Below, in pieces: positions 4,945-5,101 of a stretch of DNA of 5,101 nt. Origin of the DNA: a bacterium (GTDB taxonomy: Bacteria; SZUA-79; Acidulodesulfobacterales; Acidulodesulfobacteraceae). Each line of letters opens with the position of its first letter. Within the stretch, counting starts at the first letter, position 1. The notes under the pieces are model-generated. The model made no database searches. It was not told the DNA's origin and saw only the letters and a list, made by a program, of their open reading frames with translations. Where the stretch lies: positions 1-5,101 of the forward strand of contig JAJYJN010000079.1 of the NCBI GenBank assembly GCA_021789455.1. The letters are read 5' to 3'. The position numbers and the translations under genes were made by a program.

Positions 4945-5101
4945 ATGTTTTACGATAATTTTAATAAAGACGGCGGTCTTAGTTTCGGAATAAATACCGA
5001 TTCGTTTTTCGGCATCGGGTTCGGGCTTCTCGGAGATAATAATCCTGGTCGCCTGCAAGCATCGTTCGACGGTTTCTTTAATCTTTTAGATTCGTATAAA
5101 A
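4945..5101 (+). CDS. Unrecognised protein, 5' part only (runs off the window)
   Basis: An open frame of 52 complete codons from ATG 4945 to the window end without a stop. The visible part is rich in Phe, Gly, Asp and Asn (for example FGINTDSFFGIGFGLLGDNN at residues 15-34) and has no signal peptide, membrane segment or motif that I recognise. The codon choice (GGC, TTC, GAC and TCG present in an AT-rich region) resembles that of the genuine genes here, which supports coding. There is no Shine-Dalgarno; instead a perfect extended -10 box lies six bases before the ATG, so the mRNA is probably leaderless. Function is unknown. It could be a structural or surface protein on composition alone, but nothing fixes that. 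Confidence 0.6.
   Translation, partial: MFYDNFNKDGGLSFGINTDSFFGIGFGLLGDNNPGRLQASFDGFFNLLDSYK

Noticed and set aside
1..5101. CRISPR array, tRNA or rRNA gene
   Set aside because: No regularly spaced repeats of suitable length and no tRNA- or rRNA-like sequence on either strand by eye.

Overview
The window looks like a moderately AT-rich bacterial chromosome from a diderm (Gram-negative-type) organism. It carries the 3' part of an outer-membrane beta-barrel gene ending in phenylalanine and a CxxCH cytochrome c with an N-terminal membrane anchor. Stops TAA, TAG and TGA all occur, which fits the standard code. The overall style resembles deltaproteobacterial-type lineages from sulfur- or iron-rich settings, but that is an impression and not a demonstrated placement.

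Layout: (1) 2-1405 (+) is the C-terminal 467 codons of a porin-like protein whose start lies outside the window, closed by a strong intrinsic terminator at 1445-1477. (2) 1478-1612 is an AT-rich spacer holding an extended -10 promoter directly in front of a doubtful 39-codon ORF. (3) 3393-1613 (-) is a two-gene transcription unit behind a good sigma70-type promoter: a small membrane-anchored monohaem cytochrome c, then a 466-residue GHKL-fold (MutL/Hsp90-like) ATPase of unknown function. (4) 3502-about 3890 (+) is the left part of an insertion sequence (probably ISNCY/IS1202-like) with duplicated end motifs and a truncated transposase ORF that runs into unrelated sequence. (5) 4745-4001 (-) is a nucleotidyltransferase (MNT) and HEPN-domain pair with overlapping frames, a toxin-antitoxin-type arrangement. 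(6) 4945-5101 (+) is the start of an unrecognised gene that runs off the window.

The genes do not form one pathway. The window reads as the end of a housekeeping envelope gene followed by accessory material (ATPase unit, IS remnant, MNT/HEPN module). The most distinctive non-coding signal is a promoter/start arrangement, TGATAWAAT, six bases, ATG, found three times (before 1499, 4745 and 4945). It predicts leaderless or nearly leaderless mRNAs. A second signal is a 29-base near-repeat at 1515-1543 and 4809-4837, which lies close to two of these promoters. No wholly new system can be proven from this sequence; the cytochrome-GHKL ATPase unit is the least explained gene set.
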